Part shown: positions 10,862 to 21,390 of the stretch, in pieces
Numbering within the stretch: the first letter of the stretch is position 1
Layout of the letters: every line of letters starts with the position of its first letter
NCBI GenBank assembly: GCA_917880885.1
Contig: OU862931.1
Span: forward strand, 16,906,736-16,970,735
Length of the DNA: 64,000 bases
Origin: Limnephilus marmoratus
Taxonomy: Eukaryota; Arthropoda; Insecta; Trichoptera; Limnephilidae
Direction: 5' to 3'
The notes under the pieces: generated by a model
Told to the model about the DNA's origin: nothing
The model's database searches: none
What the model saw: the letters and a program-made list of their open reading frames with translations, nothing else
Translations under genes and position numbers: made by a program

Positions 10862-11600
10862 ATTTTTTTTTACATTAACTCCACACGGGAGGCACTGAGG
10901 AAAATAATTTCCCTCAGGGCCTATGTCGTCTGGGATGCTGTGTGGAGGGTCTTTTTGAGGAGAGAAAGGAGTGAAGAGCTGTTGAACACAAGAACGAGAC
11001 AAATGTTGGGGACGCGTTTAGCGTATTTTCCGACTATCCACCGGTGCCGAAGGGATCAATGACGCTAGTTCCTCGGGCTCATCTTCCACTGTAATGCTGG
11101 TAGAACAATTTGGGAGGCGGGAATGGGAACCGCCGCCCCAGGAACATTTATTGGATAACCAACAACTCTGCCATAGGTTACCCCAAGTGGTTCGCTACGT
11201 TTGGTGATTTAGCAGGGGTGCCCGGGTTCATGGGGTGAGGTTTGTCTAGGTCTTGGAGGCGGACGACCAGGACACACTGAACCCCATATTCCTACCCACC
11301 CCTTCAACCTTTTTCCTTCACAGAACTCTCCTCTACTTCCTTTCCTTAAAAAAACACTCCACACAGCATCCCCAAAGATGACATAGGTCCTGACGGAAAT
11401 TATTTTCCTCAGGGTCTCCTGTGTGGAGCTCATGTAAAAAAAAAGAACAAGAACAGCACACCTGCCTGACGCCTGTGCTCTAAAGATTGCAATCCGCTTG
11501 TTAGTCTATCAAATGGACCGCCCGTTTATGCACAGAAGAAAGGGTTTTTCAGGTATTTTGGGCATCCAGGCCAGAGGTGGCTATTATTTACGGTATGTGA
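10862..11600 (-). pseudogene. Jockey/CR1-like LINE 3' fragment, copy L1, split by a SINE
   Basis: Minus-sense. The left end is the reversed A-tail and hairpin tail (GAGGAAAATAATTTCCCTC). It continues with sequence matching L2 at 38134-38655 (CACCGGTGCCGAAGGGATCA, CTCTAAAGATTGCAATCCG). The part 11109-11443 is a foreign SINE of family A; LINE sequence resumes at 11451. The reading frame for the RT C-terminus is broken. Confidence 0.8.
11109..11443 (+). repeat. SINE-like family A, copy A3, nested in LINE L1
   Basis: A nearly ideal insertion. The target sequence AGAACAA occurs at 11102-11108 and again at 11444-11450, and the copy ends in a run of A. Head TTTGGGAGGCGGGAATGGGA, body ATTTATTGGATAACCAACA, tail CAGCATCCCCAAAGATGACA and the hairpin. 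Length 335 bp. It fixes both ends of the family and shows that it moves by target-primed reverse transcription. Confidence 0.85.
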
Positions 11601-11811
11601 AGTGCTTCATAAAAATAAAATTCCGGTTACAATTAGCAATAAATAAATGAATAAACGGTTTGCTAAATCCGCTAAAAAATTCCGGCGTGGCACAAAGCTC
11701 GACCAAAACGAATAATATTTACTATAAGCAAAAATATTATACAAACGCAATAAAATAAAGCGAAAAAAACCGACCACCACGCTCCGCTGAACGCGCCAGC
11801 TCTATTTTTAA

Positions 11812-12426
11812 CCTTTAACTATGGACGTCGGGTCTCAGAGGCCCAACCCCTTCTTCAATTTCTCGGAATAAACACCTTCCCCGTGCGTGCCATCCCCGCG
11901 CGTCTCAGTAGCTTCAGTTTTAGTTGTGTTATGACCAAGGAGGGAGAAGGTCGCGTCATCCGGCACTTATTACATGAGTAATAATCATTTAAAATTTAAT
12001 CAGGGCCTGGGAGACCCGTTGACTATAATTTCAAAAAGTCATAAGAAAGTCAGAAAAAAAGTCAAAATTTCAAAAAGTCATAAGTTTTTTTTATGACTTT
12101 TTGTTACTGTTTCTTTTATTAGCTAGGAAAAATTATTGGTTTGATTTTTGTAATACCTACTATAATTAAGAGCCTTAATATGATCTCAAGTCAATTAAGA
12201 CTGAAAACTGACTAGGTTTGTTAAATTTGGAGATAATTATTAAAATATGAATAAAAGTTGATTATTTTTATTACTCGATCTTTTATTTATAAATACTTTA
12301 TACATATAAACTCCTTGCTAAAGTCAGATTGGTCCAGGTTTGAAAATTAGAAGAATTTTATGAAGGGGTCTGTGTGACCCGACGTCCATGGGAGTGTGAT
12401 TTTTTTTTCACGTCCATAGTTAAAGG
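11812..12426. mobile_element. piggyBac-like MITE
   Basis: Terminal inverted repeats CCTTTAACTATGGACGT and ACGTCCATAGTTAAAGG are flanked by TTAA at both ends (11808-11811, 12427-12430). CC starts plus a TTAA target are typical of piggyBac. A second inner inverted pair lies at GGACGTCGGGTC and GACCCGACGTCC. No transposase frame; the interior is AT-rich with short AAAAAGTCATAA repeats (12030-12105). Confidence 0.85.
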
Positions 12427-12663
12427 TTAATTTGGAATGAAAAAAAAATAACTAGGGTAAAAAAATGTAGGTATATTGCTATTTGCGGTTTTAAAGCTCT
12501 GTGAGGGAAATTATTGCCGGTAAAACACATGAACTTTTTTGCGCATTTTCGAATTAAAGAAAAGCGCGCCAAAAAAGCACATAACATACGGGAAGTCCAA
12601 AATGTTGAAAACCACTATATTAACAGACTTACACAAACCTTTTTTAAAATTTTATACAATTTA

Positions 12664-13266
12664 CTAGCTGGTACCCGGCAGGCGTTGCTATGCCATTTAA
12701 TAAAGAAATTGTTTCTCTCCGCGTGTCCTTTCCCATTCGTCCCGTTCCCCTTAAAACCCCCCTTTCCTCTACCGCCCTCTTCCCTTGTCGCGTTTCCACT
12801 CCGCCTACTCCACCTTTCCTCTCCCCACTCAACTCCCACCTTCCCTCGTCCCGATACCCCGTCCCGAGTTCCCCTCCCCCCTCACAGGTTCCCCTCCGCC
12901 CTCCCCGGTTCCCCTCCCCCCCTCCCGCGTTCCATAAATTAATTCCCCGTACATTTAGTTTTCAAACAGCTCGCATACCACCTATTGCAATTTTTTATAC
13001 AAATTTCATAATGCCGTCAATCACCAGACAATAACGAACACAACAAAAAAAGAATTATTCAATTTGATGCAGTCGTTCGGAAATTATGCGCATGCATACA
13101 TTTCGGCGATTCATCTTTATACAAATTTCATAATGCCAGAGCTCACCAGTAGTTTTATACAAACCTTGTCCTGACAATAATAAACACGATAAAAAAGAAT
13201 TATCCAATTTGGTGCAGTCGTTCGGAAGTGCGCGTACATACATTTCGGCGATTCATTTTTATTTAT

Positions 13267-13268
<2 letters not shown>
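12664..13268 (-). mobile_element. Non-autonomous Helitron-like element, copy C
   Basis: Reading minus, it ends at CTAG (12664-12667) preceded by GCCGGGTACCAG. Its 5' end is TCTATCTATATAAATAAAAA at 13250-13270. A pyrimidine-rich tract (12720-12930, plus strand) corresponds to the G-rich cargo of copies A and B. The 142- and 114-codon frames through it are composition artefacts. The end joins a GATA microsatellite. No Rep/helicase. Confidence 0.7.
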
Positions 13269-13302
<34 letters not shown>

Positions 13303-13303
13303 A
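13268..13303 (+). repeat. (GATA)n microsatellite
   Basis: About nine uninterrupted GATA units directly at the 5' end of Helitron copy C. Copy D at 41766 also abuts GATA units. Confidence 0.95.
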
Positions 13304-14380
13304 CATCCGTGTATGTGAAAACCTTACAAATATAGAAATTGACGTAAAATTGTTCGTAGAAAGATAGTTACTAAATTGTTTATCCTGATAAAGAGGGTTG
13401 TTTATCTGTTGTATAAATTCTCATCGTTATTTCGAAAATTTCCAAGTGATTTTAAATGTCCCATACATTTCCTATTTTCAAAGATGTTATAGGAAATACC
13501 ATTTATAAAGAAGATAAAACAAAATGCATAATATGACATTATTAAGGCGGTACACAATCCTAATAATTTTTGTACGCTCAAAACTCACATTTTCATCATT
13601 TCCGGCGAATCCGTAACTATAATAACTTTTTTATTTCCATGCCGCACAAGAAATGCGAGCTATTTATATATTAGATTAATAAAAACAGTACCTTACCATT
13701 AATATATTTTACGTACAATGATTTCAAAACTATATAACCCGTTTTTCAACTATAAAGTCAGCGGTAAGCACCAGATTTAATTTTTCTAGACGATGAATTA
13801 ATAATTTCGGGAGGACAACATGGAGATACATTTTAAATATTTGTAGCACGTTCTTATGTTATGTATTCGTAGCAATGGTCGAATCTCCAGGCCTGCTAGG
13901 GTGAATTACGCCGTGCCGCGGCATATATTTGTTTATACGTTTTCTTCACTTACGTCGTTAAGATTCCCACATTATTTATCTTCTTCTTCTTTTCTTTGAT
14001 ACGGCAAATTCGACAGTAGGTCCGTCCAGTGCATGACGGGTCGAGAGTCGCAATTTGTATACACGGTTTCTTTACTTACGTCGTTAAGATTCTGATTATA
14101 TGTTAGGGTATATTGTCATCTTAATGGATTAAAACTGAGAAAAATAACACATATAGTAACTGAATCATACTATTATAAAAGTGAATTCTCATTCGAATAA
14201 AAATTATGAACCAAAACATGAAATGAATCGCACACCTAAACTATCATTTTGCCGTCATGCGCTTATGGCGCATGCGCCAGCGTACCAAAATGCAATGTTG
14301 CCAATTCTTTCGCAGCACACTTAAAATCATTTTTAATCAGTAAGATTTCGAAATTTAAATTGTACAGTCTTTATTTAATA
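13304..14380. other. Gene-free stretch
   Basis: AT-rich; CTTCACTTACGTCGTTAAGATT at 13944 recurs with small changes at 14070. No gene recognised. Confidence 0.5.
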
Positions 14381-14553
14381 AAATGAAGACAATATTAGCG
14401 AAACTCAATCGAAAATGCGTAAACTGAAAAATCAGTAAAAGATGAAGTGGTTAGCCTTTGCCCGGAAATCGAAAGTCCCAGATGCAAATATCTTTTTCTG
14501 GTTTTTCGATTTTTTAGATTTTCGAATGAGTTTCGCTAATATTATCTTCATTT
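14381..14553. mobile_element. Short inverted-repeat element (MITE-like)
   Basis: About 36-bp inverted ends starting AAATGAAGACAATATTAGCG, with about two mismatches between them. The left half of a second copy is at 34631-34717. Superfamily not assigned. Confidence 0.65.
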
Positions 14554-16108
14554 AATTAAATATTACAATTTGAGGTTTTACTCATAAAGTTTAAAAAAAT
14601 GTATAGTCTTTATTCAATGTGTAGCTAAACACCGATTGACGGTTGGGAAGTGTTTTTTTTTGTTAGTGAGAAGTAGGAGAAATAGGTTCTTCAAATATAA
14701 TTCATGCGCATTTAGATTGAATCGAAACTTACAAAAGTCAAATCCTTGGTATATAACTTACAACGTATATTAAATAAATAAATAATCATGTATACTTAGG
14801 TACTATTCGCGTTTTATACACACCCTAAACTAAAATATGCGACAGCTGATATCTGACATCGGCCAACGTAACCTATAGGAAATGCAGTTGACAGCCATAG
14901 AATCACACAAATTTGACAGCCGATTCCCTATGCAATCTTTTTCGTATCCACAAAAGATATAGAATCGCTCCTCAGGTCGAATCTAGAAAAAGGACAACAT
15001 TGGATGATACAGAAATCCAAAAATATTTCAACAAACATGGACAACATATTATCTAGATTCTAGAAGTCAACGACATTAGATGATACAGTTAAGGCCTAAA
15101 ATAAACCCCAACACACAAGACCAGAGACCACAAAACATTGTCTAAAATGTAAAAAGCGAACAGCATTTATATATAATACAGTCCAGGCACATTAAGCTCT
15201 ACCGACCTACTATTAAAACAGACATACCTCACCAATTTAAATGCTTAGTTTAAGGGCATGTTTATTTATCGCTCGGGTAAATTAACACAGAAATTTATTT
15301 CACAATAGTTTGTGCGAAACCGCGAGCTTACCGCGAGAACATTTCGGGTGAAAACTCGCGGTTTCAGCTCAGAAATTCACGGAATGCTTAGGTAATGACG
15401 TAGAGAAATAATATAAATTATATAAAAGAGTACTCAACTAAGAGCCCTGCTGGTAGCCGTGGATTAATGAGGCGAGAACGAAGAGGGAAGGGAAGAAAGA
15501 GAAGAAAAAATAATGCGGTAAAATAAGCACGGTACAGATTTTTTTCAAAGCAAGATTTAATGTAGCGACTAATCACAGTACTGAATGGAATACCATTGTC
15601 GCGAGTCCATATTTCATTTTAATTCTTTGAATTTGCAGGGTGAGTGGGCTCGGATAGTAGGGTCACCAGTCGCTAGGTGGCGCCTGGTATCCGCGAAGAA
15701 TTAAAGGTGGATGGTTCACAGAAGCATTCGAGCGCGTTCACACGTCAACGAATTTTCAGAATTTTTGAAAAAAAGAAGAATGTTCTCACTGTTTTAAATA
15801 CGGTTAGATTAAGGTAAATCAGCTTTCTAGAAATAGAAGCGAGATGGAACTAAATTTACGTCCAAATGAAATTTATTAAAAAAAAATACGTTTAACAGAA
15901 TATTAACAATAAGTCAAATTTCGAATTCAAATTATCAGTTAAAATTCAAGTTCTGTGAAATTTCTGTTATTATTTCACCACGAGCCGGGTTGTTTCACCG
16001 TACTTTGTAAATAAAATATGTATTATTAATATGACTTTCATAAAACTTAAATATTAACTTTGATATTTTATGAATTCTTCAAATTCTGAGGTGACCCATT
16101 CTTAAAAA
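14554..16108. other. Gene-free stretch
   Basis: No recognised gene. GATGATACAG occurs twice near 15003 and 15078 within partly repeated text (ACAACAT, ATCTAGA), hinting at a decayed repeat. Confidence 0.45.
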
Positions 16109-16118
16109 CAAAAAATTT

Positions 16119-16392
16119 GTATTTTCGTTATTTGTTTTTGGGGTGTTGTGCCGTGTTGCGCTACCTCCTTCTTTAGCCAACGTTTCGGACATCGTTGCAG
16201 TGTCCATCATCAGGGCAGATCCGGTAGATGTGTCACATGTACACACCTACCGGATCTGCCGGATCTGCCCTGATGATGGACACTGCAACGATGTCCGAAA
16301 CGTTGGCTAAAGAAGGAGGTAACGCAACACGGCACAACACCCCAAAAACAAATAACGAAAATGCTTTTGGCCGTGAAAATCTTAAAACTTAT
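16119..16392. mobile_element. Foldback element, copy FB2 (arms over 100 bp)
   Basis: Near-perfect inverted arms run from CGTTATTTGTTTTTGGGGTG (16126) to the mirror end at 16357, meeting around CACATGTAC. Flanking CAAAAAATTT at 16109-16118 and 16393-16402 is a likely 10-bp duplication. The right tail TTTTGGCCGTGAAAATCTTA is as in FB1. The small frames on both strands are products of the palindrome. Confidence 0.85.
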
Positions 16393-16711
16393 CAAAAAAT
16401 TTTTAAATCACAAATGAAATAAATAATTTTTTAGTGTTCTCTTTTATTTAGAATTTATTTAGAATCATCATAATGTATCCCAGCATATACCCGAGAAATA
16501 CGGCAATGCGACATTTAAAAAAAAAAAAATTATTATTTAATTTTATTTGTAATATAAATAATATGAGTTAGATTAATACATACATATATTTCACAAAATA
16601 TTATATTTAAGGTCATCGTTGGTCATGTAAACCTTATAAGAAAAGGGGAGTTCTTGTGCCTGATAAGGGAGCCACGATTCTTGCTTAGGTTGTTGTTTTT
16701 TTTTTAGTTTA

Positions 16712-16850
16712 TTCGAATACCGCCAACTGCCCGCAGCCAGTGGGACCATGGCAACCCCAATTTTAGTTGCGTTGTGAGGTTAAAAGAAGTAGAAATGGGA
16801 AGATTGAGAGGCAGTTTGGGAAGTTCCCTAATATTCTGATTTGTTATCTA
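16712..16850 (+). repeat. Dispersed repeat family B, copy
   Basis: Contains GCCCGCAGCCAGTGGGACCA, GAGGTTAAAAGAAGTAGAAA and GGGAAG, matching parts of 23330-23430, 30565-30715 and 62310-62480, and minus-sense copies at 28310 and 36190. Probably a SINE or short retroposon; no internal promoter identified. Confidence 0.5.
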
Positions 16851-16856
16851 AACTTT

Positions 16857-17319
16857 TTTTTTCAATTAGCTCCACACAGGAGACCCCGAGGAAAATAATT
16901 CTCCTCAGGACCAATGTCATCTTTGGGAATGCAGTGTGGAGGGTTTTTTTGAAAGGAAGAAGAGGAAGTTCTGGGAAGGAAAAGGATATTAGAGATGGGT
17001 AGGAATCTGGGGGTCAACGTGTCCAGGTGTGACGGACGTATGAATCCATCCTTTGCACTGTGGTGCAGGGCGATGTTCCAAGAGAGTGCGGCTGGAGAAG
17101 TCAAAGAGACTCCTTCAACCATTCTCTCCCGGTCCGGCCTGCCTTGCAGCTGGTGGGCAGACGCGTACGCGAGACCCGGGGACAAACCTCACCCCATGAA
17201 CCCGGGCATCCCTGCAAAGTCACCAAACGTAACGAACCACTTGGGGTGACCTATGGCAGAGGTGTTGGTTATCCAAAAAATGATTCCCGGGGCAGCGGTA
17301 CCCATACAAGCCTCCCAAA
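16857..17319 (-). repeat. SINE-like family A, copy A4
   Basis: Full-looking minus-sense copy. T-rich left end, hairpin arms GAGGAAAATAATTCTCCTC, then body CCCGGGCATCCCTGC, CACTTGGGGTGACCTATGGC and head CAGCGGTACCCATACAAGCC. Overlapping frames on both strands are not genes. Confidence 0.8.
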
Positions 17320-17760
17320 CTAATAACTATTTCAAATAACGCACCGTTTCGATTCTGAACGAATATATTTCATATAATGAATAAAAAAAAATAAAATAAA
17401 ATAAAAAGTTCGAAGAAGTAAAGAATATATTTCACTTAGGGAGTATCTACCAATCTGGATTGCAAAATGACGCGATTCTGATATTTATGACACTCAACAA
17501 AATTCAGGCAAATTATTTTAAAGAACGCACATTTTAATGTTTTTGGGCACATACAATGTTCAAACTGCACAAAAAAAATATTTCGAACCAGTTTGGAACA
17601 CCAGCCAGCAGTCCCCTCATACCCCACGGAAGTCCTATGATTCAGTAAAACATTATACAAGCCAAAATCTATTCAAAATGATTCGCCTGTTTGTCACAAT
17701 ATTTATAGCTTGGAATTGATTATTTTAAATTAAAAGTCAATAAGTTAATATGAATGCTTC
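17320..17760. other. Gene-free stretch
   Basis: A-rich segment at 17375-17420; otherwise nothing recognised. Confidence 0.5.
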
Positions 17761-17764
17761 TTAA

Positions 17765-18126
17765 GGCGCCGCATCCGCGCTCAAAAAGAAGAAGATGGAG
17801 AGATATGTAATTACGAATGTTAGAGGAGCGCGCTAACATGTAAAACGATAAAATCTATGAGAAAATTGCGAAAATGTTTAATAAAATACGACTCGTTTAA
17901 AATAGAGCAAAAATCTCGTGGAAGGCATCTTAAGTATCATTTAAAGAAACATGTGATTTTTTTCATAACTATAACTTGTAAAATAACTGAAACAAACGTG
18001 TTTATAATAATTTTCGGAGCATACTTTGCGAAATTTTATATAACATATATTTTTTGAAGAGCTTAAAAACTTCAAATGTTTAAGGGAGATATGTAAGAAA
18101 TCGATAGAAATTCGGGTAGCGGCGCC
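17765..18126 (+). mobile_element. TTAA-type MITE family P, copy 2 (best preserved)
   Basis: The ends GGCGCCGC and GCGGCGCC are inverted and directly flanked by TTAA on both sides (17761-17764, 18127-18130). The interior includes CTCAAAAAGAAGAAGATGGA and GAAATTCGGGTAGC. The other copies are at 8574 (minus), 35762 (plus) and 45943 (minus). The TTAA target suggests piggyBac-type mobilisation; GGCGCC ends are unusual for that family, so the assignment is tentative. Confidence 0.75.
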
Positions 18127-18212
18127 TTAACAGGACAATTTTTTGATCCACTCGAGCGACACAGCCTACCTTTTGTCATAGATCAATACATGCCACTGAT
18201 AAGCAATATGCA

Positions 18213-18558
18213 CCCGTGAAAGAGGGTGAACAGTGGCGCATCCGGCACAATACAGAATTGTATGATATATATAAGGCACCTAGCATCTCAACACATATGA
18301 GACTCCTCAGGCTGAGATGGGCTGGGCATGTACAGAGAATGCCGGATACACGCGTCCCAAAAAGAATTTTGACTGGACACCCAGGTGGAAAGAGAAAAGT
18401 GGGAAGACCCAGACTGAGGTGGGAAGACGAAGTAAGAGGGGATGCAGCACAGCTTCTCCAGGTTCCAAATTGGAAGTCAGCCGCTGAGGACAGGAGTTGG
18501 AGGCGACTGTTGCAGGAGGCCAAAGCTCGATATGGTCTGTAACGCCATCGAAGAAGAA
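18213..18558 (+). pseudogene. 5'-truncated RTE-type LINE copy R1
   Basis: Frame 18216-18542 encodes the C-terminal tail of an RTE/Jockey-like LINE protein, with EGEQWRIRHNTELYDIYKAP, LRLRWAGHVQRMPDTRVPK and GKRKVGRPRLRWEDEV. It ends at a stop followed by a GAA-rich 3' tail. The 15-bp target duplication GATAAGCAATATGCA at 18198-18212 recurs at 18559-18573. This is a classic target-primed insertion that kept only the last ~350 bp. The same tail is found decayed at 21391-21756. Confidence 0.9.
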
Positions 18559-18573
18559 GATAAGCAATATGCA

Positions 18574-19506
18574 TAGTTAGTTCGTATTAAGGAAATTTCC
18601 TTTGTTTTAATTTTTGAGTCTCAAACTAATTTCATGCTTACATTTAAACTTCCAATGACTAGAAAAGTCTTTAACGTATTTACATAACGCTCTAACCGCT
18701 CACAAAAGAAATCCGTTAGACTTATCCATTCTCGTTCTTCTCATTGATGGCACTACTTGTCTATGCGCAAATCTTTTATTCTGTTTACCTCTAGATCCGA
18801 CAGGTGACGTCCCCCAGAGGACCTAGTCCCGGCTCTTTGTCCTCGCCCCGTCCGTTGGCCAGAAATAATATCATAAATGTGATATTCAAAGCCCCTTCAG
18901 CCAAGGCCCAAAGGCACGGGATTTAGAATGACCCGCGTCAACCGTCACGCATTTAATTTTACCTAATTCGGACGCTCTTAAAGACGAAAGTAGACTGCGA
19001 GAAGGCACAATGAACAGGTTATAAAGTATGTATTATTATGTAAGAAGATGGTAATATTCACGAATAGAGTCTACCTGCCGAAGAGACGAAACTTGGGAGT
19101 AATAAAGAAAAGAACGAGAAAAAGTGGAACTAAAACTAAGTAATGCTTGAAGAGATGACTGTAAAAATTAGGTTGATAATAATTTGTATCTTAATATTCA
19201 CAGACCTTTCGAGAAGGACAACTTGGAAGAACACACTCAAAACAAAGGACAAATAGACATCGACGATAGTTTAAATTTGGAGGAGAAATTATAATTTAGT
19301 GATTATTCGCAGGGGTTAGGTTACTGCAACGCGAAATAGATATTTCGCGTTGCATTAAAATGCAACGCGATGTTAAATGCGCGATGATAAATGTATAGAG
19401 AAACTGTGGATAAGTATACTAAAAGCGTAGAAGCGAATATAAAATTAGGTATTTGTCGTAATATCAGCATTTCATGTAGAAATTGAAGACAAAATATATA
19501 CGAGTA
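18574..19506. other. Gene-free stretch
   Basis: A less AT-rich patch at 18790-18960 has no recognisable frame or RNA gene. Confidence 0.5.
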
Positions 19507-20111
19507 TCTTACTAATATTATAAAGACGAAAGTTTGAATGGATGTACGTATGTTTGTTACTCTATTACGAATGGATTTTAATGAAACTTTACAATAATAT
19601 AGCTCATACATCAGAATAACACGTATACGAGTTCTGGCATTATGAAATTTGTACAAAAAATTATTGCAATAGGTGGCACGCGAGCTGTTTGGAAACTGAA
19701 TGTACCGAGAATGAATGTATGGAATCCGGGAGGGGGGATGAGAACACGGGAGGGGGGAGGGGAACTCGGAAAGAGGAGGGGAACTCAGGAGGGGGACGGG
19801 AACTCTAGGGGGATTCGCAGAAGGGGGACCCGCGGGAGGGGGGAGGTGAATACGGGAGGGGAATCTGGTAGGTGGGAGGGGAACTCGGGAGGGGGCTTCG
19901 CGGGACGGGGGAAGGGGGGGGGGTGTAGTGGTGAGAGGGAAGGTGGAAGAATCGGAGTGGGAACGCGAGAGGGGAAGGGGACGCGGGAGAGAAAGGGGAG
20001 GCGGGAGAGGAAAGGGAGGGAAGGAAGGGAACGGGACGAATGGGAAAGGACACGCAGGGAGAACAATTTCATTATAAATTGGCATAGTAACGTATGCCGG
20101 GAACCAGCTAG
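19507..20111 (+). mobile_element. Non-autonomous Helitron-like element, copy B
   Basis: 5' end TCTTACTAATATTATAAAGA, 3' end GCCGGGAACCAG then CTAG (20108-20111). Interior 19727-20040 consists of imperfect purine-rich units around GGGAACTCGGGAGGGG. The 254-codon minus frame and the 171-codon plus frame through it are proline/serine- or glycine/arginine-rich by composition only. Encodes no transposase. Confidence 0.8.
19727..20040 (+). repeat. Purine-rich imperfect minisatellite in Helitron B
   Basis: Strand-asymmetric G/A tract with repeated GGAACTC-GG-GAGGGG units and many G runs of 3-9. Confidence 0.8.
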
Positions 20112-20226
20112 TACATATAAAATAAAATATTGTAAATGTGTAACAGAACTTTTATGAAAGTTCCAAATAAGTTTAACAAGAAATTTAGCTGAAATGTAAA
20201 GGAATGGTTAAGGAAGTGAAAATTTG

Positions 20227-20421
20227 TTAAAGAGCTTCGATATCTTTTTCTGTCAAGGTCTTTGGGAACTTATTCACAGTGCTCCAATAAACTCGGAAAC
20301 TTCTCTTCAGTAAATCTACAGTTAACGTAAAACGCCCTGGCAATCGGTTCGGCAAGCCTACATAATCTAAAATCATTTGGCAAGTTATGCAGATCAAGTT
20401 TTTTGGTTTTGTTTGCAGCAT
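20227..20421 (-). CDS. Possible coding fragment, unassigned
   Basis: A 64-codon minus frame with protein-like composition (ICITCQMILDYVGLPNRLPG, then VNKFPKTLTEKDIEAL). A parallel frame is also largely open. There is no recognisable domain and no supporting neighbour; it may be a decayed transposon ORF or an exon piece. No function is proposed. Confidence 0.2.
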   Translation of the reverse strand: MLQTKPKNLICITCQMILDYVGLPNRLPGRFTLTVDLLKRSFRVYWSTVNKFPKTLTEKDIEAL

Positions 20422-20510
20422 TATTGAGTTTTCTTAATTACTGACTGACGCAAATAATATAGAGAATTACCAAAATAATTGCTTGCCATACTAATCAATA
20501 TTTTACGAAG

Positions 20511-20937
20511 GTTTTTTTACATTAGCTCCACACACCCTTAGCAAAAGAATTTTCCTCGGGGCCTATGTCATCTTTCAGGATGCTGTCAGGATGCTGGTCT
20601 TTTAAAGGAGAAGAAAGAGAGGAATCTGGGGGTCAGTGTGCCCAGGAGTGACGGACGTATGATTCTATTCCGCCCACTGCTGTACAAAGCGATGGGTCGA
20701 GAGAGTCCGGCTAGGGAAGTCAAAAGGTCTCCCTCAACCAGTCTCTGGCGACCCGGCCCGCCACGCTGGGTGGTCAAACGCATCTTACACCACTACCTAG
20801 TCAAACCTCACCCCATGAACCCGGGCACCCCTGCTAAGTCACCAAACGTAGCTAACCACTTGAGGTGACTATGGCAGGGGTGTTGGTTATCCAATAAATG
20901 GTTCCCGGTGCGGCGGTACTCATACCCGCTTCCCAAA
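20511..20937 (-). repeat. SINE-like family A, copy A5
   Basis: Minus-sense. Tail with a shortened hairpin (CTTAGCAAAAGAATTTTCCT), body CATGAACCCGGGCACCCCTG, head GGCGGTACTCATACCCGC. Confidence 0.8.
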
Positions 20938-21390
20938 CTAAACTTGCGGAAACCATTCCAAGGGAAACCGAGGAAACTGTAGTTTCACTGCCTCTAAAAA
21001 CAAAATACCTTTCATTTCACTTCTCACCTACGACAAATGAAGAGATTTAAAAAATATTGAGTCTCTATACGACACGTTCTAAATGACCTGATAGCTTAAA
21101 CATACATATCTTAAAATTTATTAAACACAATATCGCACCCCTCCTTTATCGAACATTTATTTATTAATATTTATTACTCATTCACAAAAGTTTTTCTTAC
21201 GGGTCTTCAGACCATCTTAAAAAATCTATTGTGTGCAAGTACAATTGCATTGAGCACCGATATAAAATCAACTATTACCATACCCCTTTTTACTATTCGT
21301 GTTCAAAATCGTATATTCGAAAGGGGACGAGATTTCTTTAAAGAATATATGACTTCCTAACCATTATAAAAGAAAAGGAAAAAAAATAAA
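20938..21390. other. Gene-free stretch
   Basis: AT-rich, nothing recognised. Confidence 0.5.

Noticed and set aside
12514..13034. 142- and 114-codon proline-rich frames
   Set aside because: Pyrimidine-rich Helitron cargo; length comes from lack of A, not from coding selection.
16262..16300. Complete hammerhead ribozyme
   Set aside because: Stem III and a good cleavage triplet are missing; the arms would rather pair with each other along the whole foldback.
18176..18574. 132-codon minus frame
   Set aside because: Antisense of the RTE-type LINE tail, whose plus frame matches conserved motifs and ends at the true 3' end.
19321..20085. 254-codon minus-strand frame
   Set aside because: It runs through a purine-rich imperfect repeat in a Helitron; the product is proline/serine low complexity with no domain, and the opposite strand is equally open.
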